Positions 33,420-42,277 of a stretch of DNA of 64,000 nt are shown here, in pieces. Made by a program: the position numbers and the translations under genes. Source of the DNA: Bacteroidales bacterium (GTDB taxonomy: Bacteria; Bacteroidota; Bacteroidia; Bacteroidales; F082); contig JACFNF010000004.1 in the NCBI GenBank assembly GCA_019454985.1, positions 62,001 through 126,000 on the forward strand, in the 5' to 3' direction. Under the pieces are notes generated by a model that was not told where the DNA came from, did not search any database, and worked only from the letters and a program-made list of their open reading frames with translations. How positions within the stretch are numbered: position 1 is the stretch's first letter; each line of letters begins with the position of its first letter.

Positions 33420-34940
33420 TTACCAGTTGACTTCAACCAATTTGAAGCCTTTGGTTTGGTAATTATGAATCATTTCAGTGCGTGACTTTTCAGCCTCGTT
33501 TTTTGTCGGGAAGCCATTCTGCACAATATTTCCCTGATCAACTCTAAACCAGGTGGGGTAAGTCTGAATAAGCAGCGACTGAAATTTCTCTTCCATTTCG
33601 TATGATTTGGCCGGTTTTTTCACCGGACTTACAAACATATAATAATCCTTTTTCCCCACTTTATGGAGGTCAGAATAGCTTGATGAATAAACATAAAACC
33701 AAACTGGTTTGTTCCTTGTCGGATGAGCCGAGCTTAGGTTGAGTTTTGAAAAACTTGACGACAAAGCCGTTGACTTTTGTTTTTCGATCACTCCGTTTCG
33801 GTAAACCCTTGCTTCAGGTTGATGAGTATTACTGATTCCGGCAATAACGATATCGAGGTCGCCATCAAGATCGTAATCGCCCCATTGTCCCGAGCTGTTA
33901 TATAGCGGGATAATATTGGCCCGAATATCGCGAAACTGAAAATTGCGGTCGTTGGCATACACTTTTGAAACTGCCCCGTTGGCCGACATTCCGCTGATGA
34001 GTACATCTAAGTCGCCATCCAAGTCCATATCGCCCCAATCGGCAAAGCCATCACTCACGTTGACTAAAGTCGTTTGTCGAAGCTGAAACCCACTTCTGTT
34101 ATTCACATAAAGCAATGTAAGTGGCTGTCCCTGAGCTGTTTCTCCGGTCATCAACAAATCATCATCGCCATCATTGTCGGCATCACCAAAGGCATGATGA
34201 GCATTTTTAAGACCTGTAAAAATCGTAGGATGTTTTCGAAATCCCGCACCTGTGTTTTGGTAGAGCTGACTGATAACATTTCCGGCGGGGTCAATTCCGC
34301 TGATGAAAACATCCGGCAGGCCGTCGAGGTTAAAGTCGCTCCAACTGGCCATTCCTCTTTTCACGCCAGGAATGGCATGGTTGACAGCGCTGAACTTCAT
34401 ATTTCGATCGTTGCGATAAATCAACGTGACCGATCCTGCGGTTGCTTCGCCCGAGATGAGAATATCCAGATCGCCATCGCCGTCCATATCAGCAAAAGCA
34501 ATACTGCCATCCCGAACGCCTGTGAGGGAAACCGGCATTTTTTGATAAGAGCCGTTGGCCAATCCTTTCATGACATAGGCAATTCGTTGCCCGTTTGCTG
34601 CTTCCCCAACAATTCCAATATCATTTATTCCATCTAAATCTAAGTCGCCCACAGCAAAAGCGCCTCGGTGAAAGTCGGGAATATTGCTTTGAACATTCGT
34701 AAAACGATCGTTACGATGATTGTTATAAATTCGAGTTGAAATACCATTTGCCTGGGAACGGAAAAATTCTCCGGCTACAAACACATCGGGGTCACCATCT
34801 CGGTCGTTGTCAATCCATCCTGCAGCGCTGCCAGCAACCCCGGTAAGGTTAGCCCGAACATCGGTAAATGTCTGAGCCTTAATGGTTGCTGTCACAAAAA
34901 TTGTAAATAATACGAAAACAGATACAGTTGATTTATTCAT
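33420..34940 (-). CDS. Secreted FG-GAP/VCBS repeat protein with SPOR-like C-terminus
   Basis: 506 residues. Signal peptide 1-22 (ends TIKAQ). Residues ~30-400 are seven FG-GAP repeats, each carrying a Ca-binding loop of the DxDxDGDxD type (DNDRDGDPDVF, DMDGDGDLDIL, DADNDGDDDLL), predicting a seven-bladed beta-propeller on the cell surface. Residues ~410-506 look like a SPOR domain (WFRVDQGNIVQNGFPTKNEA, then FKLVEV). No Por sorting domain was seen. It is convergent with gatD, with no link in function. Confidence 0.8.
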   Translation of the reverse strand: MNKSTVSVFVLFTIFVTATIKAQTFTDVRANLTGVAGSAAGWIDNDRDGDPDVFVAGEFFRSQANGISTRIYNNHRNDRFTNVQSNIPDFHRGAFAVGDLDLDGINDIGIVGEAANGQRIAYVMKGLANGSYQKMPVSLTGVRDGSIAFADMDGDGDLDILISGEATAGSVTLIYRNDRNMKFSAVNHAIPGVKRGMASWSDFNLDGLPDVFISGIDPAGNVISQLYQNTGAGFRKHPTIFTGLKNAHHAFGDADNDGDDDLLMTGETAQGQPLTLLYVNNRSGFQLRQTTLVNVSDGFADWGDMDLDGDLDVLISGMSANGAVSKVYANDRNFQFRDIRANIIPLYNSSGQWGDYDLDGDLDIVIAGISNTHQPEARVYRNGVIEKQKSTALSSSFSKLNLSSAHPTRNKPVWFYVYSSSYSDLHKVGKKDYYMFVSPVKKPAKSYEMEEKFQSLLIQTYPTWFRVDQGNIVQNGFPTKNEAEKSRTEMIHNYQTKGFKLVEVNW

Positions 34941-35063
34941 AAACCATTGCTTTTAACAGCAATATTACAATTTTCTTAACAATAGAACGATTCTAAATTT
35001 GAGTTTATGCTAAAAAACAGCTATCTTTCTCACTTTCCTGGTCTCTGGCTCCAATAAAAAGTC

Positions 35064-35071
35064 TATTTTTG
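35064..35071 (+). promoter_or_regulatory. -7 box of the decarboxylase operon
   Basis: TATTTTTG, 29 bases before the methylmalonyl-CoA epimerase start; presumed promoter for the five-gene operon. Confidence 0.55.
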
Positions 35072-35099
35072 TGAAAATTTTCACATCATTTCAATTCAC

Positions 35100-35516
35100 A
35101 TGAAACCATCTCATATTGAACACATTGGAATTGCGGTAAAATCGTTAGATGCAGCAATTCCGTTTTACGAGCAATTACTGGGGAGCCCCTGTTATGCCAT
35201 TGAAGAAGTGGCCGAACAGCGTGTTAAAACGGCTTTTTTCAAAATTGGTCAAACCAAGATTGAACTCCTTGAAAGCACCGATCCGGAAGGGCCGGTTGGT
35301 AAATTCATTGAAAAGAAAGGCGAAGGCATTCATCATATTGCATTTGCTGTCAAAGGTTTAGAGGAGCAATTGGAGAAAGCCAAAGAAGCAGGTATTCAGC
35401 TCATTGATGCCCGCCCCCGCAAAGGTGCCGAAGGCCTTGATATTGCATTTTTACATCCGAAATCTACTTTTGGCGTCCTGACCGAACTTTGTGAAGACAA
35501 AAACAAACCCGAATAA
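35100..35516 (+). CDS. mce: Methylmalonyl-CoA epimerase
   Basis: 138-residue glyoxalase-fold enzyme interconverting R- and S-methylmalonyl-CoA. Metal ligands lie in [12 protein letters not shown] (His), QTKIELLE (Glu), GIHHIAFAV (His) and FGVLTELCE (Glu). It leads the sodium-pumping decarboxylase operon and so supplies the S-isomer used for decarboxylation to propionyl-CoA. The decarboxylase ATG is 13 bases after its stop. Confidence 0.95.
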   Translation: MKPSHIEHIGIAVKSLDAAIPFYEQLLGSPCYAIEEVAEQRVKTAFFKIGQTKIELLESTDPEGPVGKFIEKKGEGIHHIAFAVKGLEEQLEKAKEAGIQLIDARPRKGAEGLDIAFLHPKSTFGVLTELCEDKNKPE

Positions 35517-35529
35517 AACACGAAATATT

Positions 35530-37089
35530 ATGTCAATTGAATTGAAGATACAGGAGCTGCTCAATAAACGGCTCGAAGCCAAAAAAGGGGGTGGCGAAAA
35601 ACGCATTGAAACCCAACACGCCAAAGGCAAGCTCACCGCTCGTGAACGCATCGAATTATTGCTCGATGAAGGTAGTTTTGAAGAATTTGATATGTTTGTC
35701 ACCCATCGTTGCAACAACTTTGATATTGGCAAACAAGAAATTCTTTCGGATGGCGTTGTCACAGGTCATGGCACCATTGACGGACGGGTAGTTTACGTGT
35801 TTTCGCAGGATTTCACAGTTTTTGGCGGATCCCTTTCGGAGGCTTATGCCAATAAAATTTGCAAAGTGATGGATCAGGCCATGAAAGTTGGCGCGCCGGT
35901 GATTGGCATCAACGATTCGGGTGGCGCCCGCATTCAGGAAGGCGTCAATAGTTTGGCCGGATATGCTGAAATTTTCCAGCGCAACATCATGGCTTCGGGC
36001 GTGATTCCACAGATTTCGGCCATTTTTGGCCCTTGCGCCGGCGGAGCCGTTTACTCGCCCGCACTCACTGACTTCATCATTATGAGCAAAGGCAACTCTA
36101 ATATGTTCGTTACCGGTCCTAAAGTAGTGAAAACCGTCACCGGAGAGGTAGTGACTGAAGATGAGCTGGGTGGAGCCATGGTGCATGCTTCAAAATCGGG
36201 AGTTTCGCATTTTGTAGCGGAAGACGAGCAGGAAGGCATCCAATTGATCCGCAAAATCATCAGCTACCTGCCACAAAACAATCTGGAAGACCCGCCACTC
36301 ACCGTTTGCAGCGATCCGATCAACCGATTGGAAGACAGTCTGAACTATATTATTCCTGATAATCCCAACAAACCTTATGATGTAAAAGACGTGATCCATG
36401 CCATCGTTGACATCAACGAGTTTCTTGAAATTCAGCGCTATTACGCACCCAATATCGTGACAGGTTTTGCCCGTTTCAACGGTATGCCCGTTGGGATTGT
36501 GGCTAATCAGCCCAATTACCTGGCCGGCGTGCTCGACATCAATGCCTCGCGCAAAGCTGCCCGTTTTGTCCGTTTCTGCGATGCTTTCAACGTTCCTATC
36601 CTAACTTTGGTTGACGTCCCGGGATTTTTACCCGGCACTGCTCAGGAGTATGGCGGCATCATTACGCATGGTGCAAAACTGCTCTACGCCTATGGTGAAG
36701 CAACTGTGCCAAAAGTTACCGTGATTCTGCGCAAAGCATATGGTGGCGCTTATTGTGTGATGAGTTCGAAACATTTGCGTGGCGATATCAACTACGCCTG
36801 GCCTGGAGCCGAAATTGCCGTGATGGGAGCCAAAGGCGCCATCGAAGTACTTTACAACAAAAAGATTTCGGCTATCGAAGATGCCGCAGCTAAAGAAGAA
36901 TTCATCAGCAAAAGCGAGGAAGATTACCGTGACAAATTCGCTAATCCCTACAATGCAGCAAAATACGGATATATTGATGATGTGATTGAGCCTCGCAACA
37001 CCCGTTTCAGGGTGATCAGAGCTTTTCAGGCATTGGCCACGAAAAAAGACCTCAATCCACCCAAAAAACATTCCAATTTACCCTTGTAA
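35530..37089 (+). CDS. mmdA: Methylmalonyl-CoA decarboxylase / acyl-CoA carboxylase carboxyltransferase subunit
   Basis: 519 residues of the biotin-dependent carboxyltransferase family (crotonase-like fold). Conserved parts are [49 protein letters not shown] and [17 protein letters not shown]. In this operon it moves the carboxyl group of S-methylmalonyl-CoA to biotin. Start ATG 35530 ([17 protein letters not shown]) rather than the in-frame start at 35491, which overlaps mce. The same family includes PccB, so the decarboxylase role comes from the context. Confidence 0.93.
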   Translation: MSIELKIQELLNKRLEAKKGGGEKRIETQHAKGKLTARERIELLLDEGSFEEFDMFVTHRCNNFDIGKQEILSDGVVTGHGTIDGRVVYVFSQDFTVFGGSLSEAYANKICKVMDQAMKVGAPVIGINDSGGARIQEGVNSLAGYAEIFQRNIMASGVIPQISAIFGPCAGGAVYSPALTDFIIMSKGNSNMFVTGPKVVKTVTGEVVTEDELGGAMVHASKSGVSHFVAEDEQEGIQLIRKIISYLPQNNLEDPPLTVCSDPINRLEDSLNYIIPDNPNKPYDVKDVIHAIVDINEFLEIQRYYAPNIVTGFARFNGMPVGIVANQPNYLAGVLDINASRKAARFVRFCDAFNVPILTLVDVPGFLPGTAQEYGGIITHGAKLLYAYGEATVPKVTVILRKAYGGAYCVMSSKHLRGDINYAWPGAEIAVMGAKGAIEVLYNKKISAIEDAAAKEEFISKSEEDYRDKFANPYNAAKYGYIDDVIEPRNTRFRVIRAFQALATKKDLNPPKKHSNLPL

Positions 37090-37099
37090 GTCCAAAGCT

Positions 37100-37987
37100 A
37101 TGCGCAGCATCCGAATACTTTTTTCACTCAGCTTTTTGGCAGCGTTTTGCCTGATTGCCATGCCTCGGGCAGCTGCCCAGAGCGGTAACGACATCCGCAT
37201 CAACGAAATCCTTGTCATAAACGATTCAAACTATATTGACGACTTCGGCCAGCGTAATGCCTGGATCGAGTTGTTCAATACGGCCTATAACAAGGTGGAC
37301 GTTGGCGGAATGTATTTAACAAACGATCCGAATAATCCCACAAAATACAGGATTCCAAAAGGCGACCCCATCACTTCAATCCCTGCCAGGAATTATTTGA
37401 TATTTTTTGCCGACAATCACACTACAAGGGGGATTCTACATTTGAATTTCGACCTCAAAGACAGCGATTATCTGGCATTGTACGACATGAACGGACGCAC
37501 CCTGATTGACGAAGTCAGATTTCCAAAATTGGAAGTTGATAAATCTTATGGCAGGGTTACCGATGGTGGAAGTGAGTGGGAGGTTTTACACAAGACAACT
37601 CCAAAATCGAACAACTTCACCGGCGAGCCACGCAATCCTGGCCTCGAATTTAAGGAGTTTGACCCCTTTGGCATTGGAATGGCTCTTATCGCAATGACGG
37701 TTGTGTTTTTAGCCCTCATTCTGCTCTATTTAGTTTTCAAAAACACCCGAAGTTTTTATGGTATCAAGTTCTCTGACTTATTCAAACAAAAAGCCGTTTC
37801 GGGCGTCAAAGTTGAAGCCCAGCCCGATTTAACGGGCGAGGTGAACGCTGCAATTGCCCTATCGCTCTATCTTTTCAGAAACGAGTTACACGATAACGAA
37901 GCCACTGTCTTAACCATCAAAAAAGTAGCCAGGACTTATTCTCCATGGAGTTCAAAGATTTATGGTTTACGGAACTTTCATAAATAG
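37100..37987 (+). CDS. Lamin-tail domain fused to OadG-type sodium-pump gamma subunit
   Basis: 295 residues. Signal peptide (ends AAAQS) is followed by a lamin-tail-like beta domain at ~35-175 (INEILVINDSNYIDDFG, WIELFNTAYNKVDVGGMYL, LDEVRFP-type strand), then one transmembrane segment at ~196-218 (IGMALIAMTVVFLALILLYLVF) typical of the small OadG/MmdD subunit, and a cytoplasmic tail with AAIALSLYLF near 250. The transmembrane part should assemble the membrane complex with the beta subunit; the exported domain's role is unknown. It sits between mmdA and the biotin carrier gene. Confidence 0.85.
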   Translation: MRSIRILFSLSFLAAFCLIAMPRAAAQSGNDIRINEILVINDSNYIDDFGQRNAWIELFNTAYNKVDVGGMYLTNDPNNPTKYRIPKGDPITSIPARNYLIFFADNHTTRGILHLNFDLKDSDYLALYDMNGRTLIDEVRFPKLEVDKSYGRVTDGGSEWEVLHKTTPKSNNFTGEPRNPGLEFKEFDPFGIGMALIAMTVVFLALILLYLVFKNTRSFYGIKFSDLFKQKAVSGVKVEAQPDLTGEVNAAIALSLYLFRNELHDNEATVLTIKKVARTYSPWSSKIYGLRNFHK

Positions 37988-38014
37988 CAATTATTTAACA
38001 GCCCGCATAATCCA

Positions 38015-38455
38015 ATGAAAAAATTCAAATTCACCATCAACGGCAATATTTATGATGTTGACATTCAGAATATTGACGATAATATTGCTGAAATAGAGGT
38101 TAATGGCACCTTGTATAAGGTCGAGGTTGACAAACAAATTCAGCCTACCAAAACGCCTCGTTTGGTGCGTACGCCAAGCGTACCCAGCACGGATATGGCA
38201 CCCAGCACAGCAAAATTTGCCAGCCCGGCTTCGCCTAAAGGCGCCGGTAATATCAAGTCGCCTCTTCCCGGCTTAATACTCGATTTATACGTTAAACCGG
38301 GCGACCAGGTAAAAATGGGTCAGAAAATTATACTCCTCGAAGCCATGAAGATGGAAAACATTATCCATGCCGACAAAGAAGGCGTAGTCTCGTCCATCAA
38401 CGTCAGCAAAGGCGACAATGTGATGGAGGGGGATGTTTTACTCGTAATCGGCTAA
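38015..38455 (+). CDS. mmdC: Biotin carboxyl carrier protein of the decarboxylase
   Basis: 146 residues. C-terminal biotinyl domain with the EAMKMEN motif, Lys ~112 being the biotin site, and the matching GDNVMEGDVLLVIG hairpin. An N-terminal beta region and a Pro/Ser/Thr-rich flexible linker (TPSVPSTDMAPSTAKFASPA) let the arm swing between mmdA and the membrane subunit. Four bases before the beta-subunit gene. Confidence 0.94.
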   Translation: MKKFKFTINGNIYDVDIQNIDDNIAEIEVNGTLYKVEVDKQIQPTKTPRLVRTPSVPSTDMAPSTAKFASPASPKGAGNIKSPLPGLILDLYVKPGDQVKMGQKIILLEAMKMENIIHADKEGVVSSINVSKGDNVMEGDVLLVIG

Positions 38456-38459
38456 CAAT

Positions 38460-39623
38460 ATGGAGACTTCATCAAGCTATTTAAGCTTCGTCATCGAACA
38501 CCTTCAGCAATTTTTCAGCTATACTGCATTTGCCAACATTACGATTGGTCATGTGATTATGATTGCCATCGGGTTGTTTTTTATCTTCCTGGCAATCACC
38601 AAAGAGTATGAACCCCTGCTTTTGGTTCCTATTGGCTTTGGTATCCTTATTGGTAATATTCCGTTTAAGCCTGGATTCCAGATTGGGGTTTACGAAACCG
38701 GAAGTGTGTTTAACTATCTCTATTTCGGGGTATTGCAGGGAGTTTACCCTCCATTGATTTTTTTGGGTATCGGAGCCATGACCGATTTCTCGGCGCTGAT
38801 TTCTAACCCAAAGCTTCTGCTGATAGGTGCAGCAGCTCAATTGGGTATTTTCGGTGCTTATGCCATTGCACTTATGCTTGGTTTCAGCCCGACAGAGGCA
38901 GGAGCTATTGGCATTATCGGCGGTGCCGACGGTCCAACAGCCATCTTTCTCTCCTCGAAACTTGCACCCGATCTTTTAGGGGCCATTGCCATTTCAGCAT
39001 ACTCATACATGGCACTTGTTCCAGTGATACAGCCACCTATCATGCGGCTCCTAACCACGGACAAAGAGCGTGTCATCCGCATGAAACCGCCTCGCGCCGT
39101 ATCCAAAAACGAAAAAATCATGTTTCCGATCATCGGATTGTTGCTCACGACATTCATTGTTCCTTCGGCGCTTTCGCTTTTGGGTATGCTTTTCTTCGGT
39201 AATCTATTGAAAGAAAGCACGGTAACTAAACGCCTGGCCGATACTGCCAAAGGCCCACTGATTGACATTGTGACTATCCTTATCGGATTAACGGTTGGAG
39301 CTTCCACCCAGGCCACCACATTCCTCACCTACAAATCGGTCGGGATTTTTGTGCTGGGTGCTTTTTCGTTTGTGATTGCAACTTTCGGAGGTGTGATGTT
39401 CGTGAAAATCATCAATCTTTTCCTGAAAGAAGGCAACAAAATGAATCCATTGATTGGGAATGCAGGTGTTTCGGCAGTTCCCGACAGCGCCAGGGTTTCA
39501 CAGTTTGTTGGCCTTGAATACGACAAAACCAACCACCTTCTCATGCATGCCATGGGGCCCAATGTGGCCGGTGTGATTGGCAGCGCCGTTGCAGCAGGTA
39601 TTTTACTTGGTTTTCTTTCGTAA
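38460..39623 (+). CDS. mmdB: Sodium-pumping decarboxylase beta subunit
   Basis: 387-residue polytopic inner-membrane protein of the OadB/MmdB/GcdB family, which decarboxylates carboxybiotin and exports Na+. Conserved sequences include GIGAMTDFSALISNPKLLL, IIGGADGPTAIFLSSKLAP (key Asp and Ser in the Na+ path), SAYSYMALVPVIQPPIM and GNAGVSAVPDSARVSQ. About nine to ten hydrophobic segments. Last gene of the operon, followed by a terminator. Confidence 0.95.
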   Translation: METSSSYLSFVIEHLQQFFSYTAFANITIGHVIMIAIGLFFIFLAITKEYEPLLLVPIGFGILIGNIPFKPGFQIGVYETGSVFNYLYFGVLQGVYPPLIFLGIGAMTDFSALISNPKLLLIGAAAQLGIFGAYAIALMLGFSPTEAGAIGIIGGADGPTAIFLSSKLAPDLLGAIAISAYSYMALVPVIQPPIMRLLTTDKERVIRMKPPRAVSKNEKIMFPIIGLLLTTFIVPSALSLLGMLFFGNLLKESTVTKRLADTAKGPLIDIVTILIGLTVGASTQATTFLTYKSVGIFVLGAFSFVIATFGGVMFVKIINLFLKEGNKMNPLIGNAGVSAVPDSARVSQFVGLEYDKTNHLLMHAMGPNVAGVIGSAVAAGILLGFLS

Positions 39624-39645
39624 ACCGAAAATGATTTATATTTAC

Positions 39646-39681
39646 AGCCGGGAAGCCTTCGAAAAGGTTTTCCGGCTTTTT
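39646..39681 (+). terminator. Rho-independent terminator after the decarboxylase operon
   Basis: 14-bp stem beginning AGCCGG and ending CCGGCT, with some G-U pairs, a TCGA-type loop and a terminal T run. Confidence 0.8.
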
Positions 39682-39700
39682 ATATGACCAAAAAACCAGT

Positions 39701-40312
39701 ATGCTGATTATCGGAATAGCCGGAGGATCAGGCTCGGGCAAGACGACAGTCGTAAAAAAAATCATCCGGGCGTTACCCAACAGCTCGGTATCCGTTATTT
39801 CGCAAGATTCGTATTATATTGACAACGGACATCTGAGTGCCGAAGAACGGAAAAAAATCAATTTTGACCATCCGGAATCTATTGAGTTTGACCTTCTTAT
39901 ACGTCATTTAGACGATCTTAAAGAAGGACGAAGCATCCAAATGCCGATTTATTCGTATGTGACCTGTGCCCGCTCACACGAAACCATCACCGTAAAACCC
40001 ACCAAAGTTGTTATTGTCGAAGGCATTCTTGTCCTTACCAATGCTGAGTTGCGTAACCGAATGGATATTAAAATTTATGTTGATGCGGATGGCGACGACC
40101 GCTTGATGCGAATCATTCAACGCGATATTGAAGAGCGCGGAAGGACCTTCTTAGAAGTACTCAAACACTACGATTCCTTTGTCAAACCCATGCATCTCCA
40201 GTTTATTGATCCGACAAAACGTTTTGCCGATATCATTATACCGCAAGGTGGCGCCAATCAGGTGGCCATTGACATTGTTGCCTCCCGAATCCGCATGAAT
40301 TTAGATAAATAA
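39701..40312 (+). CDS. udk: Uridine kinase
   Basis: 203 residues. Phosphorylates uridine/cytidine in pyrimidine salvage. P-loop GGSGSGKTTV at the N-terminus, SQDSYYIDN, the FDHPESIEFDLL motif, PIYSYVTCAR and VIVEGILVL are characteristic of Udk. Twenty bases downstream of the terminator; the next gene begins 12 bases later. Confidence 0.97.
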   Translation: MLIIGIAGGSGSGKTTVVKKIIRALPNSSVSVISQDSYYIDNGHLSAEERKKINFDHPESIEFDLLIRHLDDLKEGRSIQMPIYSYVTCARSHETITVKPTKVVIVEGILVLTNAELRNRMDIKIYVDADGDDRLMRIIQRDIEERGRTFLEVLKHYDSFVKPMHLQFIDPTKRFADIIIPQGGANQVAIDIVASRIRMNLDK

Positions 40313-40324
40313 ACCTACAAAGCC

Positions 40325-41287
40325 ATGAAAAAAATCGTCCAATACCTGATATTCGTGCTCAGCATTGCATTACTTCTAACGGCATGTTCAAAAGTAACAC
40401 CCGTTCCAACCTCCTATAAATGGACATATTATGCCACGAAAGACGGGCTAATCGACAACAATGTGAATGATCTTGCCATGGATGCCCAAGGTAACATCTG
40501 GGTTGCAACAGAATTTGGTGTATCTATGTTTGACGGAGTTTCCTGGACAAAATACAACACCCCTCAGGGCTTGATTCACCATCAGGTAAATGCGGTTGCC
40601 GTTGGGTCTGACAATCGGGTGTGGTTTGGTACTCCTTACGGGGTTTCGTTGTTTTACAATCAACAATGGCAATCTTTTAACCAAAATAACGGTTTAGGAT
40701 ATAATTATGTTTACGACATTGCCATTGACCAACAAAACACGCCTTGGTTTGCAACCGGAAAAGGTGTAAGTCATTACGATGGAAATAACTGGACAGTAAT
40801 TGTGAAAGAAGGCGGCAACACCCTGGTTCACGACATTGTGCGTTCGATAGCTATTGACAACAATAATCAAAAGTGGTTTGGTACAGAATTTGGGATATCA
40901 CTTTACAATGATCAGACCTGGCAAGCATTCATGGCTGGAAACAATCAGGCTGGTTTTGTAGTCTCGCTCTTCAACGGCAGAAACAATGGTATGTGGTTTG
41001 GTTCATTGGCAGGAGTTACCAATTTTATCAATCAAACATTTAAAGATTATTCTATGTCGGACGGCCTGGTTTTCAACCGGGTTGATGCCATAGCTAAAGA
41101 TCAAAAGGGAACCATGTGGTTTGGAACCCGTTTTGGGGTTTCATCTTTCGATGGCACTACCTGGTCTTCATTTACCGAGAACAATGGATTACCTGATCAA
41201 TGGGTAACCAGTATTTTGATTGACAAAGACAATAAGATTTGGTTTGGTACCAAAACCCGTGGCATAGCCGTTCTGGAAATTCAATAA
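40325..41287 (+). CDS. Lipoprotein with two-component-regulator-type propeller repeats
   Basis: 320 residues. Lipobox LLTAC at ~17-21. Six to seven ~42-residue repeats follow, each with the pattern DxxGNIWVATEFGVSxFDGxxWxxY and variants IWFGTPYGVSLF, as found in the sensor domain of hybrid two-component regulators (Reg_prop). Here the propeller stands alone, without a kinase. Predicted periplasmic or surface binding of a glycan or other ligand; no target can be named. It may share a transcript with udk. Confidence 0.85.
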   Translation: MKKIVQYLIFVLSIALLLTACSKVTPVPTSYKWTYYATKDGLIDNNVNDLAMDAQGNIWVATEFGVSMFDGVSWTKYNTPQGLIHHQVNAVAVGSDNRVWFGTPYGVSLFYNQQWQSFNQNNGLGYNYVYDIAIDQQNTPWFATGKGVSHYDGNNWTVIVKEGGNTLVHDIVRSIAIDNNNQKWFGTEFGISLYNDQTWQAFMAGNNQAGFVVSLFNGRNNGMWFGSLAGVTNFINQTFKDYSMSDGLVFNRVDAIAKDQKGTMWFGTRFGVSSFDGTTWSSFTENNGLPDQWVTSILIDKDNKIWFGTKTRGIAVLEIQ

Positions 41288-41343
41288 TCGCTACGGTTGA
41301 ACTGAACATTCGGGCATTTTTCTTGTTTTCTCCAGAAAACGAA

Positions 41344-41547
41344 ATGATGTTAAGAAAGAAAATCAAGTCGCCTTGTCAGCTTATCTGTATTTATGATGAA
41401 GATCGCGTGTGTATCGGTTGCTATCGTACACAGGAAGAGGTAGTCAACTGGGATCGTTATACAGATGAAGAAAAACTGCAGGTACTTCGCAATACAGCCG
41501 AAAGGCGCCAGGAAAAACAGGGAAGTGACTATTATGGGCTTGGTTAA
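41344..41547 (+). CDS. DUF1289-family small cysteine protein
   Basis: 67 residues. Four cysteines in the pattern CxxxC...CxxC (SPCQLICIYDEDRVCIGC), then YRTQEEVVNW and YTDEEKLQVL, fit the DUF1289 family, suspected to bind an Fe-S cluster or metal. The start is set at ATG 41344 or 41347, which gives the conserved N-terminus (KKIKSPCQL). Function unknown. Confidence 0.85.
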   Translation: MMLRKKIKSPCQLICIYDEDRVCIGCYRTQEEVVNWDRYTDEEKLQVLRNTAERRQEKQGSDYYGLG

Positions 41548-41549
41548 AA

Positions 41550-41586
41550 AAGAAGCTGCCCTTTGAGTGGACGGGCAGCTTCTTTT
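41550..41586. terminator. Bidirectional terminator
   Basis: Perfect 12-bp stem AAGAAGCTGCCC / GGGCAGCTTCTT; A and T runs on both sides serve the DUF1289 gene and the leftward gene at 41602. Confidence 0.9.
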
Positions 41587-41601
41587 AGATTAAGTCACAG
41601 T

Positions 41602-42246
41602 TTAATAAGAATAAGCTTCTAAGATTTGACCTTCTTTGTCAACCCACTTTGGCAAAGCATATCCAAAACCACGGCCAGAATAGGGTACTTTGATCAAAGC
41701 TTTTCGGTTGTCGGCAGTAAGTTTTACCAAACACTGATTGATTTTGGCCTTAGTTTTTTCCTCATCTTTATATAAGCCACGCTCGATCGCAACCTTGGTA
41801 ACAGTTTCAAGAATTTCGCTGTTAATGGCAGCTTTTCCTTTGGTTTTCACTGCATCCACAATCATCTGATCCCATTCAGATAATGGTTGCTGTTTGCGGC
41901 CTAATTTTGCAGATTTCTTTTTCCGGGTGGTTTTCTTTACTTTTTTTTCTTTTGGTTCTCTTTTCTTTCTCTGAACCGTTTCTGCTTCTTCAACAGTATC
42001 AACAGTTAGTGCAGCTGTGTCGTCCTCGGAATTCATATTTTCTGGAAATTCCGCAAATTGGTCATCCGAAATAAGGCGGGAAGCCTTTTTTTCCTGGCGC
42101 CTGAGAATACGCTGATACTCATCTTCAAGTTCGCCAATACGCTTTTTTACATAGGTGAGCTTGTTTTTTAATTTCCGTAATTCCGAATGATACTCGTTTA
42201 ATAAATCGAGTACATCAAATTCATTAAGTTTGTCTGAGAATTTCAT
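41602..42246 (-). CDS. Uncharacterised coiled-coil, basic protein with C-terminal helical domain
   Basis: 214 residues from ATG 42246. N-terminal coiled coil at ~15-60 (LRKLKNKLTYVKKRIGELED), an acidic stretch (~65-90), a Lys/Arg cluster (KKREPKEKKVKKTTRKKK), then a ~95-residue helical region (SEWDQMIVDAVKTKGKAAIN ... GRGFGYALPKWVDKEG) that could be a winged-helix DNA-binding domain. The basic stretch suggests nucleic-acid contact. I do not recognise the family. ATG 42246 is chosen because the -7 box (42264-42271) overlaps the alternative GTG start at 42264. Confidence 0.65.
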   Translation of the reverse strand: MKFSDKLNEFDVLDLLNEYHSELRKLKNKLTYVKKRIGELEDEYQRILRRQEKKASRLISDDQFAEFPENMNSEDDTAALTVDTVEEAETVQRKKREPKEKKVKKTTRKKKSAKLGRKQQPLSEWDQMIVDAVKTKGKAAINSEILETVTKVAIERGLYKDEEKTKAKINQCLVKLTADNRKALIKVPYSGRGFGYALPKWVDKEGQILEAYSY

Positions 42247-42263
42247 TGTCTGCTTATTTTTCA

Positions 42264-42271
42264 CAAATATA
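42264..42271 (-). promoter_or_regulatory. -7 box of the coiled-coil protein gene
   Basis: TATATTTG on the minus strand; it gives a very short (~12-base) leader before ATG 42246. Confidence 0.5.
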
Positions 42272-42277
42272 TATATC

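Noticed and set aside
34074..34637. 187-codon frame on + strand inside the FG-GAP gene
   Set aside because: Antisense to the DxDxDGDxD repeats; its length reflects the low stop frequency opposite Asp/Gly-rich repeats, with no domain or signal peptide.
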